Shown here: positions 56,024-64,000 of the stretch, one piece after another
Layout of the letters: the number at the start of each line of letters is the position of its first letter
Position numbering within the stretch: the stretch's first letter is position 1
DNA from: Aliidongia sp035943795
GTDB lineage: Bacteria > Pseudomonadota > Alphaproteobacteria > ATCC43930 > CGMCC-115725
Reading direction: 5' to 3'
DNA length: 64,000 nucleotides
NCBI RefSeq assembly: GCF_035943795.1
Contig: NZ_DASZBY010000073.1
Coordinates: 1 to 64,000, forward strand
Position numbers and translations under genes: made by a program
Notes under the pieces: generated by a model
Databases searched by the model: none
What the model was told of the DNA's origin: nothing
Seen by the model: the letters and a program-made list of their open reading frames with translations, nothing else

Positions 56024-56527
56024 ATGAAACGATTTCCCGCCCTGGCGCTCGCGGCGATGACCGCCGTCGGCGTCATCGGTTCGCTGCCGGTCGCGTCCGG
56101 TCACGCCGAGAGCGAGGCCTCTCCGATCTATGGCGTCACCATCCCTCCGGGATATCGGCAATGGGAACTGGTCGGCGTGGCGCACGAAGCCGGATTGGGC
56201 GAACTGCGGGGCGTGCTCGGCAATGCCGCCGCGATGACGGCTTATCGGGCGGGAACGCTGCCTTTCCCGGACGGGACGATCCTGGCCAAGCTGGCGTGGA
56301 AGCACGTGCCGTCGTCCGAGATCGACGGCGCCTTCGTCCCCGGTGCAGCGACGACGGTCCAGATCATGGTCAAGGATTCGAAGAAATACCCGGCGACCGG
56401 TGGCTGGGGCTTCGGCCGCTTCATCGACGGCAAGCCGGTCGACGAGGCGCAGCACCAGACCTGTTTCGCCTGTCATCAAGCCAACGTGAAGGGCCACGAC
56501 TTCGTCTTCACACGATATGCGCGATGA
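56024..56527 (+). CDS. Exported cytochrome P460-like haem protein
   Basis: 167 residues with a Sec signal peptide (1-28). A single c-type haem site CFACH at 147-151, near the C-terminus, and the beta-rich body (YGVTIPPGYRQWELV, WGFGRFIDGKPVD) match the cytochrome P460 family. Relatives oxidise hydroxylamine or detoxify NO and other small molecules. Co-transcribed with the hydrolase (35-bp gap) and convergent with the regulator gene 4 bp away. Periplasmic. Confidence 0.85.
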   Translation: MKRFPALALAAMTAVGVIGSLPVASGHAESEASPIYGVTIPPGYRQWELVGVAHEAGLGELRGVLGNAAAMTAYRAGTLPFPDGTILAKLAWKHVPSSEIDGAFVPGAATTVQIMVKDSKKYPATGGWGFGRFIDGKPVDEAQHQTCFACHQANVKGHDFVFTRYAR

Positions 56528-56531
56528 CGAT

Positions 56532-59393
56532 CTAGCCCAAATTGGCCAATAGCCGTTCAGCAGCCCGCAGGTCTGCCGTATCCCGGCCCTCCGTGAACCG
56601 TCCGACCACCGGCTGCAACAGCTTCCGCGCCTCGTCGGGCCGTCCCCGGGCAGTCCATAGCGCCGCCAGATCGACGGCGGTCCGCAGTTCCCAGGCGAGG
56701 GCGGCCTGTCGACGGCTGAGATCGAGCGACTGCAGGAAGCACGCTTCCGCGCCTTCGCCGTTCGGCTGCGGCATCGACAGAAGCAGGCCGCCGTTCACAC
56801 GCAGCAGCTCCGGCAGGTAGGACAGGTCGCCGTTGGCTTCGACCAGCCCGATCGTTTGGTCGACGAGCGCCATGGCATCGGCCCACCGGCCGAGCGCTGC
56901 CAACCCCTGAACCAGGGAGGTATTGAACGGCGGCGTCAGCAATTCGTACCGGGAGTCATGGAGCTGCCGCAGGCAGTCCTGCAGATCTTCGACCCCGCTT
57001 TCGGCGTCGCCCCGGCGGATGGCCAATTGCCCTTTGAAGCCCCGTCCGACCGCGAGATAGGGGCCCAGGGAATGGGATTCCGCGCGGGAGACGAACCAGT
57101 CGATATGCTGTTCGGCGCTCTCGAGATCGCCGATCCACAGGAACACGGAAACGGCCCAGAGTAGAGCGATCGAGATCGTCACCGGATGATCCGTCGCGGC
57201 GGCATCCGCGACGGTCTGGCGCGCGCGATCGATGGCTTGGGCCGGGTGGCCTTGCAGCCACAGCGTCCGGGCAAGGCCGCTGCCGGCCAGGCTCCGATGC
57301 TCGAAACCCAGATAGATCCTGCCGGTCCGCTGAGAATTCCCGCGCTGCTGCAGCGCCGCCTCGAGCGCTGCGCGGGCGCCGGCGAGATCGCCGGTGAAAT
57401 GCAGGGAAATCCCCACCAGAGATTGGGCCAGGGCCATCGCGGCCGGATCCGCGATGGTCCCGGCCACCGTGGCGCTACGCCGGGCGTAAGCCAAGGCGAC
57501 CCTGGGGTCGCCCACGCGCCCGTGGAACATGTTCAGGATGCTGAGCAACTGCAGCTGGGTGAGGGCATCGTTCCGGTCCTCGGCGATCGCGAGGCTGCGG
57601 TTCAAGGCGGCACACGCCGCTTCGCTGCTGCCGCGTGTGAACATCGACGATAGTCCCAGCCCTGCCTGGAGCTGCATCTCCTCCGCCCCGCCGCACGCGG
57701 CATCGTCGAGCGCGCCGATGGCCCGTTCCGACCACCGATGACATTCCGTCAGCAGGGACATCGCCAGGAAAACCGGTGCCGCGGCCGCGGCCAGCCCGAT
57801 GCCGAGTTCGATATTGCCACCGATGCCGAAGCACCATTCCAGGGCGGCGCGCACATTGCCGAGACCTGCGAGATGCGGCGCGCGTTCCAGAGAGGTCGAC
57901 AAAGTCGGCCATTCGGCCCCGGCCTGCTCGAGCCATCGTCGGCAATAGGTCGCGTGGCGCGTCGCCAGGTCGATGCGCTCCGCATCGTCGATGCCGATGT
58001 CGAGGGCATAGGCGCGCGTGGTCGCCAGCAGCCGGTAGCGCATCATCGCGCCGACCGCCCGGGTCGCGACCATGGACTTGGCGACGAGGCTGTCGATGGC
58101 GTCGAACACGAGACTATGGTCGACCGTCGGGCTCGTCGCGACGGCCAGGGCCGCTTCGATCGTGAAGGTTCCGACAAAGACGGCGAGCCGTCGAAACACC
58201 ATCCGCTCCAGCGCCGACAGCAGCCCGTAGCTCCAGTCGAGCGTGGCCTGCAGAGTCTTTTGGCGAGGTGGCGCCGTCCGTTGCCCCGACCATAGCAGGC
58301 TCAGGCGCTCGTCGAGCAGGGCGGCAGTCTGCTGCAGGCCATAGGCGGGCACCCGGCCGGCGGCCAGTTCGATCGCCAGGGCGACGCCGTCGAGCTTGCG
58401 GCAGATGCTCGCCACGATCGCGGCGTCCGCATCGGTCAATGCCAGGGGAGCACCGCTCGCCGCCGCGCGCTCGATGAACAGCTGGGTCGCCGGGAACGTC
58501 AGGGCGGTCGCGGCTGTCAGTCCGGGATCCTCCGGCGGAAAGGCGAGAGGGGTCAGCCGATGGACCTGTTCGCCTTCGACCCTGAGCGCTTCGCGGCTGG
58601 TGGCCAGGATATGGACTTGCGATGCGTTGATGAAGATGTCCGACGCCAGCGCCGCGGCCGCCTCGACCAGATGTTCGCAATTGTCGATGATCAGCAGCAG
58701 CCGCTTGTCACGCAGATAGGCCATCAGGCTGGGCATGGCATCGTCGGACCGGATGGCCAGCCCCAGCATGGACGCGAGCGAGCCGGCCACCATCGCCGGA
58801 TCGCTCAGCATGCCCAGATCGAAAAACAGGACGGCGCCCTCGAACGACTCCAGCAGGTCGTGAGCGATGGCGACCGCGACCGTGGTCTTGCCGACCCCAC
58901 CGGAGCCGACGATCGTGACGAAACGCGAGGCGACCAGCTGGGTCGACAACATGAGCACGCCGTCGGCACGCCCGACCATACGCATCAGCCGGGCCGGCAG
59001 GAAGTTGGCGCCCGGAACGGGGACCATGGCCTTCGCGAGCTCGATGGCCCGGTCGATCGACCGCGAGACCGGCGCCACGAAACAATAGCCCCGCCCCGCC
59101 AAGGTGGTGATGTATCGCGCGCCGTCTTTCCCGTCGCCCAGTGCCTGGCGCAGGCTGGCGATATGAAACCGCAGGCTGCCTTCTTCTACGGTGACATCAG
59201 GCCAGACCTCGGCCATCAGCTCCCGTTTGCCGACGACCTCGTTGGGTCGAGACACCAGCGCGATCAAGGTATCGAGGGTGCGCGCGCCCAATTCCAGAGG
59301 AGCGCCGTCCTTGGTGAGGAGCCGCTCGCTCGCCACCAGGCTGAAGGGACCGAACGATACGACGTCCCTCGTCCGAGCCGCGGGCCCCTCCAT
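56532..59393 (-). CDS. Winged-helix/NB-ARC/TPR transcriptional regulator
   Basis: 953 residues, cytosolic. Residues 10-107 form an OmpR-type winged helix (FGPFSLVASERLLTKDG, LRFHIASLRQALGD, ITTLAGRGYCFV). An NTPase of the NB-ARC/AAA type follows, with Walker A GSGGVGKTT (163-171) and Walker B LLLIIDNCEHL (232-242). The C-terminal half is an array of TPR-like helices. This architecture is that of the large SARP/AfsR-like and CadC-like regulators. It lies between two promoters that share the same direct repeats, so it is the prime candidate to bind them. Confidence 0.9.
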   Translation of the reverse strand: MEGPAARTRDVVSFGPFSLVASERLLTKDGAPLELGARTLDTLIALVSRPNEVVGKRELMAEVWPDVTVEEGSLRFHIASLRQALGDGKDGARYITTLAGRGYCFVAPVSRSIDRAIELAKAMVPVPGANFLPARLMRMVGRADGVLMLSTQLVASRFVTIVGSGGVGKTTVAVAIAHDLLESFEGAVLFFDLGMLSDPAMVAGSLASMLGLAIRSDDAMPSLMAYLRDKRLLLIIDNCEHLVEAAAALASDIFINASQVHILATSREALRVEGEQVHRLTPLAFPPEDPGLTAATALTFPATQLFIERAAASGAPLALTDADAAIVASICRKLDGVALAIELAAGRVPAYGLQQTAALLDERLSLLWSGQRTAPPRQKTLQATLDWSYGLLSALERMVFRRLAVFVGTFTIEAALAVATSPTVDHSLVFDAIDSLVAKSMVATRAVGAMMRYRLLATTRAYALDIGIDDAERIDLATRHATYCRRWLEQAGAEWPTLSTSLERAPHLAGLGNVRAALEWCFGIGGNIELGIGLAAAAAPVFLAMSLLTECHRWSERAIGALDDAACGGAEEMQLQAGLGLSSMFTRGSSEAACAALNRSLAIAEDRNDALTQLQLLSILNMFHGRVGDPRVALAYARRSATVAGTIADPAAMALAQSLVGISLHFTGDLAGARAALEAALQQRGNSQRTGRIYLGFEHRSLAGSGLARTLWLQGHPAQAIDRARQTVADAAATDHPVTISIALLWAVSVFLWIGDLESAEQHIDWFVSRAESHSLGPYLAVGRGFKGQLAIRRGDAESGVEDLQDCLRQLHDSRYELLTPPFNTSLVQGLAALGRWADAMALVDQTIGLVEANGDLSYLPELLRVNGGLLLSMPQPNGEGAEACFLQSLDLSRRQAALAWELRTAVDLAALWTARGRPDEARKLLQPVVGRFTEGRDTADLRAAERLLANLG

Positions 59394-59499
59394 TCGTCAT
59401 CTTTCGCAGCCGCGTGATCAGGGCCGCATCCTAGGGCAACGGTCGGCGCCGCACCATAGGGATCGAAGCCGCTGCGACCTCGCGATCGGAGCGCCGCTG

Positions 59500-59559
59500 G
59501 CAAACGCTAACAGGCATTCGCAACCGCTAACGGGTCTTCCTTGCGGCCTCCGCTTAAGT
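59500..59559 (+). promoter_or_regulatory. Direct-repeat promoter, copy B
   Basis: GCAAACGCTAACA (59500-59512) and GCAACCGCTAACG (59520-59532), again a 20-bp pitch, then TTAAGT (59554-59559) as -10. The sequence from about 59494 matches 54776 onward at most positions, including CCGCTGGCAA before the first repeat. Drives ohr and probably the thioredoxin-like gene. Confidence 0.75.
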
Positions 59560-59577
59560 GAGTGCGGTCAAAGGGGA

Positions 59578-59667
59578 ATGATCGTGCCCTCAACATCCGT
59601 ACCACTCGACCGGCGCAGCTTTCTCGGGAGCGCCGAACTCCGCGTAGCCTTCAGGTCGCTGCGCTGA
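59578..59667 (+). pseudogene. Truncated Tat-type leader, probable remnant
   Basis: A 29-codon frame begins MIVPSTSVPLDRRSFLGSA, a typical twin-arginine start, and then runs into unrelated residues and a stop. The hydrolase leader at 54870 also begins MIVSS and has DLRRRRFFGTAA. Together with the shared promoter this suggests the 5' end of a second exported hydrolase gene, the rest lost. A short regulatory frame before ohr is the alternative. Confidence 0.4.
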
Positions 59668-59708
59668 CAGCTGCGCCGAAAACTCCGAAACCCTGAAAGG
59701 AACGCATC

Positions 59709-60125
59709 ATGACCGAACTCGCGAAAGTCCTCTACACAGGCAAGACCCATACGACGGGCGGCAGGGATGGCGCGTCGCGCAGTTCCGACGGCCGGCTGGA
59801 CATCAAGCTTTCCACGCCCGGCAGCGCGGGCGCCGGCACCAATCCGGAGCAGCTGTTCGCGGCCGGCTGGTCGGCCTGCTTCGAAGGGGCGATGAAGAAG
59901 GCGGCCGCCAAGATGAAGATCGCGCTGCCGGCCGGGCTGGCGATCGATGCCGAGGTCGACCTCTGCCTGGCCGATGATGCGTATTTCCTGCAGGCCCGCC
60001 TCAATATCAGCCTGCCCGGCCTGGAGCGCGACGTCGCGCAGGCGCTGGCCGATGCCGCCCACCAGACTTGTCCCTATTCCAAACTGACACGCGGAAACAT
60101 CGACGTCGCGATCAACCTGGTCTGA
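59709..60125 (+). CDS. ohr: Organic hydroperoxide resistance protein (Ohr/OsmC family)
   Basis: 138 residues. Peroxidatic C57 (AGWSACFEGAM) and resolving C121 (HQTCPYSK), with TTGGRDG providing the active-site arginine, are all present. Length and NPEQLFAAG are typical of Ohr. It reduces organic hydroperoxides with lipoylated partners. AAGGA lies 8 bases before the ATG. No OhrR repressor gene is next to it; control is instead likely through the copy B promoter. The thioredoxin-like gene follows. Confidence 0.93.
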   Translation: MTELAKVLYTGKTHTTGGRDGASRSSDGRLDIKLSTPGSAGAGTNPEQLFAAGWSACFEGAMKKAAAKMKIALPAGLAIDAEVDLCLADDAYFLQARLNISLPGLERDVAQALADAAHQTCPYSKLTRGNIDVAINLV

Positions 60126-60211
60126 GCGCGACCCGTCGCCGACCGACCTGGCCCAAGCACCGGGCCGGCCGGGCGGGCGGCTCCTTCATCCAACTTCGGG
60201 CGGCGCAACCG

Positions 60212-61297
60212 ATGGTACTCCTCATCCTCCAGTCCCTCGCGGGCCTGTTCGCGATCGCACGACACCTCAGGGTCCCGATCCTGTCGTGTGTCCTCGCAGC
60301 CGGGCTGATCGTATCCCCTGCATCCGCGGCCCCGGCGCCCTCAGGTCCGGTCGGTGCCCTGTTCGGCGCGCGGCAGTGGCTGAATACGCCGCCGCTTCAT
60401 CCCGAAGACCTGCGAGGCAAAGTCGTTCTGGTGAATTTCTGGACCTACTCCTGCATCAACTGCCTGAGGGTGCTGCCGCATGTCCGGGCCTGGGCCGAGG
60501 CATACAAGGACCGCGGGCTGGTAGTCATCGGCGTGCACACGCCGGAGTTCGCGTTCGAGAAGGATGTCGCCAACGTCCGTCGCGCGTCGATCGCGCTCGG
60601 CGTCGGCTATCCCGTCGCCATCGACAGCGATTTCGCGATCTGGCGGGCGTTCGGCAACCAGGCTTGGCCGGCGCTCTATTTCATCGGCGCCGACGGCCGG
60701 ATCCGCCAGCAGGTGCTGGGCGAGGGCAGCTACGCCGAGTCGGAGCGCCTGATCCAGAAACTGCTGTCGGAAGCGGGCGCACCGATGGGTTTGGATCTGG
60801 CCGCCGTCAGCGCCAGCGGCGCGCAGGCCGCGGCGGACGAACGAGATCTCCGGTCGGACGAGACCTACATCGGCTATGGGGAGGCCAGGAATTTCGCGTC
60901 GCCCGGTGGCGCCAAACCGGATGCCTCGAGCCTCTATCATGCCGCCCCGGCGCTGCCGCTCAACCGGTGGAGCCTGGACGGCGCCTGGACGGTCGGGCGC
61001 GAGTTCGCCACGCTGGACGAGGCGGCGGGCAGCATCACCTATCGGTTTCACGCCCGCGATCTTCACCTGGTGCTGGCCCCTCCGGCGCAGGGGCGTCCCG
61101 TTCGGTTTCGCGTCACGATCGACGGCGCGCCGCCCGGAGCCGACCATGGTGCCGACGTGGACACCGAAGGGTGGGGGCTGCTGCAGGACGACCGCCTGTA
61201 CCAACTCGTTCGGCAGGAGGGCGCGATCACCGACCGGACCTTCAGGATCGAATTCTCCGAGCCGGGTGTCCGCGCCTACGCCTTCACGTTCGGATAG
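60212..61297 (+). CDS. DipZ-like exported thioredoxin with C-terminal beta domain
   Basis: 361 residues. A signal peptide or anchor at about residues 1-40, then a TlpA/DipZ-type thioredoxin domain with active site C81-I-N-C84 (FWTYSCINCLR) and the conserved FAFEKDVANVRRA segment. From about residue 215 there is a beta-sandwich region (TYIGYGEARNFASPGG, then LVLAPPAQGRPVRFRVTIDG) typical of the C-terminal part of DipZ. The CcdA membrane domain present in DipZ is missing. The start at 60212 is the first before the hydrophobic segment; 86 bp after ohr. Confidence 0.85.
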   Translation: MVLLILQSLAGLFAIARHLRVPILSCVLAAGLIVSPASAAPAPSGPVGALFGARQWLNTPPLHPEDLRGKVVLVNFWTYSCINCLRVLPHVRAWAEAYKDRGLVVIGVHTPEFAFEKDVANVRRASIALGVGYPVAIDSDFAIWRAFGNQAWPALYFIGADGRIRQQVLGEGSYAESERLIQKLLSEAGAPMGLDLAAVSASGAQAAADERDLRSDETYIGYGEARNFASPGGAKPDASSLYHAAPALPLNRWSLDGAWTVGREFATLDEAAGSITYRFHARDLHLVLAPPAQGRPVRFRVTIDGAPPGADHGADVDTEGWGLLQDDRLYQLVRQEGAITDRTFRIEFSEPGVRAYAFTFG

Positions 61298-61395
61298 CAC
61301 GATATCGATCGACCAAACTTCCACACATCCCTCATTCGGCCGGATCGCGTACCAACGCATGGCTTCGTTTCCGCTTTCGTCAGGATGCTTGAAAG

Positions 61396-61845
61396 ATGTC
61401 GATCGAACTGCCCCGTCGCCCCGCAACGCCGTTTTCGGCGGTGCCCAGTGCCCTCACGCCGGTTGAGGTCGAGACGAAGACGCCACCCGACGCGCCGAAA
61501 ACCGAGACCAAGGCGCGTCAGATGCGGGTCGGTCGCGGGATTACGCTGTCCGGCGAGATCAAAGGATGTGACTGGCTGCTGGTCGAAGGCAGCGTCGAGG
61601 CCACCTTGCTCGAATGCAGTGCCATCGAGATCGCTGGGTCGGGCGTGTTCAAGGGAACGGCGACCGTCGACAATGCCGAAATTTCCGGCCGGTTCGAAGG
61701 ATCCCTGACGTTGCGAAAGCGCCTGTTCATCCGGCAGAGCGGGCGGGTTTCGGGTGAAATCCGCTATGGTCAGCTCGAGGTCGAATGCGGCGGCCGGCTC
61801 TCGGGCGATATCGGGTCGGAAGAGGTCACGCCCCGACGGGACTAG
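61396..61845 (+). CDS. Bactofilin
   Basis: 149 residues. A proline-rich tail of about 35 residues precedes a beta-helix core made of hydrophobic and glycine repeats (GEIKGCDWLLVEGSVEA, FKGTATVDNAEISGRFEGSL, GRVSGEIRYGQLEVECGG), the bactofilin pattern. These polymers shape cell envelope structures or act as scaffolds. No peptidase partner is next to it. The gene stands between the thioredoxin-like and channel genes with about 100-130 bp on each side. Confidence 0.9.
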   Translation: MSIELPRRPATPFSAVPSALTPVEVETKTPPDAPKTETKARQMRVGRGITLSGEIKGCDWLLVEGSVEATLLECSAIEIAGSGVFKGTATVDNAEISGRFEGSLTLRKRLFIRQSGRVSGEIRYGQLEVECGGRLSGDIGSEEVTPRRD

Positions 61846-61973
61846 CGGCCGGGAAGGTCTCCTTTCGAGGCGGGTAGCTTTCCCCGTGCACTCTTTCGTT
61901 CCGCCGGGCGTTGGTCTCGTGGGACGGCTCGAACTTCGGGCCGTTCCATGCCGCGATGGCCGGGGAACTTTGA

Positions 61974-63095
61974 ATGATGGCGACGATCGCTGCCGTTTCG
62001 GCCGGCCTCGTTCTGATCGTGCTCGTCATGCAGGACGTGTTCGAGGTCCTGCTGCTGCCGAGGCGTGTCCGGCGCCGGTGGCGTCTCGCCGGCATCCTGT
62101 TCAAGACGACCTGGAGCGGCTGGAGCTGTGTTGCCCGGCTGCTGCCGGAGGGGCACGGGCGAGCGGCCTTCCTCTCGATCTACGGGCCCCTGTCGGTCGT
62201 CGTGCTCTATCTCGCCTGGGCCTCGACGCTGATTTTCGGCTACGGCCTCTGCCAATGGGGCTTCAACGCCGACGGCCCCGCGGCTCCGTCCCTGCTGTCC
62301 GACCTGTATTTCAGCGGGTCGACCTTCTTCACCTTGGGCTTCGGCGACGTCGTGCCTCATACCCGAACGGGCAAGGTGTTCGCGGTGATGGAGGCGGGCA
62401 GCGGTTTCGGGCTGATCGCCGCCGTGATCGGCTATTTGCCCGTCCTCTACCAGCTGTTTTCGCGGCGCGAGGCCCATATAATCCAGTTGGATGCGCGGGC
62501 CGGTTCGCCGCCTTCGGCGCTGTCGCTGCTGGCCGGGCATGCCGACGGCGATGCTATGGGAGAGCTCGACATGTTCCTGCGCGCCTGGGAAGTCTGGGGC
62601 GCCGAACTTCTCGAAAGCCATCTGTCCTATCCCATGCTCGTGGCATATCGGTCCCAGCATGACAACCAGTCGTGGCTGGCTGCGCTGACGACGATCATGG
62701 ACACGTCTGCCGTCGTTCTATGCGGCCTGAAAGGCACCAAGACCTTTCAGGCCCGGATGACCTTCGCCATGGGGCGCATGGTCATCATCGAGATGACCAA
62801 GGTGCTGGGGCTTTCGCCGGCAACCCCGGCGACCGGACGTCTGACGACCGAGCGTTATGAAGTTTTCATGGGGCGCCTGTCGCAGATCGGTCTGCAGCCA
62901 GCGGAAACGGGCGCGGAGGAGCGGCTCGCCGCCTTCCGCACGACCTATGAACCGTTCCTGCTCGCCCTGTCGCAATTCCTGATGCTCCGGCTGCCGGACT
63001 GGATGCCGACGAGCACGCCGGACAATTGGCAGACCAGCATTCACGGCGACCTGGCAAAACGCCTCGTCGACGATGCGCCGTCCCGCCCGTCGTAG
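61974..63095 (+). CDS. Two-helix potassium-channel-like membrane protein
   Basis: 373 residues. An N-terminal helix at 5-27, a pair of helices at about 68-90 and 136-158, and between them a pore loop with TLGFGD at 120-125 (K+-type filter TVGYGD in other channels). The cytosolic C-terminal 200 residues are mostly helical and lack a recognisable RCK domain. Two ATG codons (61974, 61977) follow GGGGA; either may be used. Confidence 0.85.
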   Translation: MMATIAAVSAGLVLIVLVMQDVFEVLLLPRRVRRRWRLAGILFKTTWSGWSCVARLLPEGHGRAAFLSIYGPLSVVVLYLAWASTLIFGYGLCQWGFNADGPAAPSLLSDLYFSGSTFFTLGFGDVVPHTRTGKVFAVMEAGSGFGLIAAVIGYLPVLYQLFSRREAHIIQLDARAGSPPSALSLLAGHADGDAMGELDMFLRAWEVWGAELLESHLSYPMLVAYRSQHDNQSWLAALTTIMDTSAVVLCGLKGTKTFQARMTFAMGRMVIIEMTKVLGLSPATPATGRLTTERYEVFMGRLSQIGLQPAETGAEERLAAFRTTYEPFLLALSQFLMLRLPDWMPTSTPDNWQTSIHGDLAKRLVDDAPSRPS

Positions 63096-63108
63096 TCCGG
63101 TGCGCGGC

Positions 63109-64000
63109 TCAATCGCGTCCCATCAAGCCCGCGGCCCGCAACGCCTTCTCGATGACGCCGCCGACGTCGAAGCGTTTCAGTGCAGGGTGCGTCTTCGACC
63201 TTGATGCCGCGGGCTGCTCGGATGGCGCTTCGGCGATGCGATGCTCCAGCAGCCCCCACGAACGGGCGATGACCGCTGTCGAGGAAATTCCCGCATCGAG
63301 GATATGAGGGCCGGGAACACCGCATCGATCGTCGGGATCGGCGGCCGCGGGATCGATCGGGGTGCCATGGCCCATGCCTGCGATCGAATAGGCCTCGACG
63401 ACCGGCTCGCCGTCGCGCAGCCAGGCCCGATGCGGAACGCCCGACACCGTGTTCTTGCTCGACGGCTCAGCGGGGCATCCGTGCAGGTCGAGCCACTGCT
63501 TGACGATCTCGGCTGCATTGCTGGGTTTCACCGTCGTGTCGGCGCTGCCTTGCCAAACCGAGACGCGCGGCCAGGGACCGGCGTGCGGAGACGCCTCGCG
63601 CACCATGTCGCCCCAGATGTGCCGGGTCCGGCTGCCGCCCTGAAACATGCAGGCGAGCGCTTCCTGGGTGTTGGTGGCGCAGCCGTAGGGCAATCCGGCG
63701 ATGATCGCGCCTGCGGCGAAAATTTCCGGATAGCACGCGAGCAGGCTTGAGGTCATGGCGCCGCCGGCCGACAGGCCCGTGACGAACACCCGAGCCGGGT
63801 CGAGGCCGTGGTCGAGGATCATCCGGTCGATCATCTGCCGGATCGACAGCATCTCGCCCTGGTCGCGCCGCGTATCCTCCGGCAGGAACCAGTTGAAACA
63901 GAGGTTGGGATTGTTGGCCCGTTGCTGTTCCGGCAGAAGCACGGCAAAGCCGAACTTCGCGGCGAGGGTGGTCCAGCCGGTGCCGTGATCGTAGCTGGCC
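63109..64000 (-). CDS. PHB depolymerase-family esterase (partial, N-terminus beyond the window)
   Basis: About 297 codons inside the window. The frame stays open to the edge and upstream of the first ATG (63942) already reads the family-like YDHGTGWTTLAAKFGFAVLLPEQ. The nucleophile serine is in VTGLSAGGAMT, the acid probably in WQGSADTTVKP and the histidine in MGHGTPID. This is the esterase_phb alpha/beta hydrolase pattern, acting on polyhydroxybutyrate or feruloyl-type esters. Its C-terminal tail may be a short substrate or granule adaptor. Confidence 0.87.
   Translation of the reverse strand, partial: ASYDHGTGWTTLAAKFGFAVLLPEQQRANNPNLCFNWFLPEDTRRDQGEMLSIRQMIDRMILDHGLDPARVFVTGLSAGGAMTSSLLACYPEIFAAGAIIAGLPYGCATNTQEALACMFQGGSRTRHIWGDMVREASPHAGPWPRVSVWQGSADTTVKPSNAAEIVKQWLDLHGCPAEPSSKNTVSGVPHRAWLRDGEPVVEAYSIAGMGHGTPIDPAAADPDDRCGVPGPHILDAGISSTAVIARSWGLLEHRIAEAPSEQPAASRSKTHPALKRFDVGGVIEKALRAAGLMGRD

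Overview
The window is about 65% G+C and densely packed on both strands. It carries many 4-bp ATGA start/stop overlaps, several hybrid histidine kinases, Tat-type exported proteins, an FNR-type anaerobic module and a second, N-type rotary ATPase. This fits a metabolically versatile alphaproteobacterium, probably Rhodospirillales in the broad sense. That placement is inferred from style and gene content; there is no rRNA or other marker to confirm it. I saw no tRNA, rRNA, CRISPR array or intact insertion sequence.

Layout. 609-2756: orphan membrane hybrid sensor kinase. 3034-10709 (minus): translationally coupled operon for an MFS transporter, a GltD-like flavoprotein with ferredoxin domains, pyruvate:ferredoxin oxidoreductase (NifJ), a 62-residue protein and a dihydroorotate-dehydrogenase-like flavoprotein. 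11020-17496 (minus): complete nine-gene N-ATPase operon atpDCQRBEFAG. 17629-19887 (plus): two tandem-domain universal stress proteins flanking a small membrane stress protein. Near-identical FNR boxes lie about 67 bp upstream of the first gene of both minus-strand operons (10769-10782, 17557-17570), so the block reads as one low-oxygen energy module.

19955-23087 (minus): SPFH/GYF protein with two zinc-ribbon membrane-anchored proteins. 23230-24009: LprI-like exported protein. 24407-28327: sulfonate/taurine-type ABC importer plus a TauD-family dioxygenase, with a convergent LysR regulator. 29697-33212: MASE1-PAS hybrid kinase whose Hpt-like tail lacks its histidine. 33309-34742: semialdehyde dehydrogenase. 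35117-35824: AT-rich, apparently foreign gene for a possible caspase-fold protein. 35946-42308 (minus): two hybrid kinases with stand-alone CheR and CheB.

42736-51902: ten-gene sugar-acid (uronate/aldarate-like) catabolic and transport operon ending in its likely GntR regulator, followed by Lrp, HAD dehalogenase and amidohydrolase genes. 54653-60125: a 953-residue winged-helix/NB-ARC/TPR regulator (56532-59393) sits between two copies of the same direct-repeat promoter (54780-54840, 59500-59559). One copy drives a Tat-exported hydrolase plus a P460-like cytochrome, the other an Ohr peroxidase and a DipZ-like thioredoxin. This looks like a self-contained stress regulon. It also contains a relic of a class III aminotransferase and a truncated second Tat leader. 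The right end holds a bactofilin, a two-helix potassium-channel-like protein and a partial PHB-depolymerase-type esterase.
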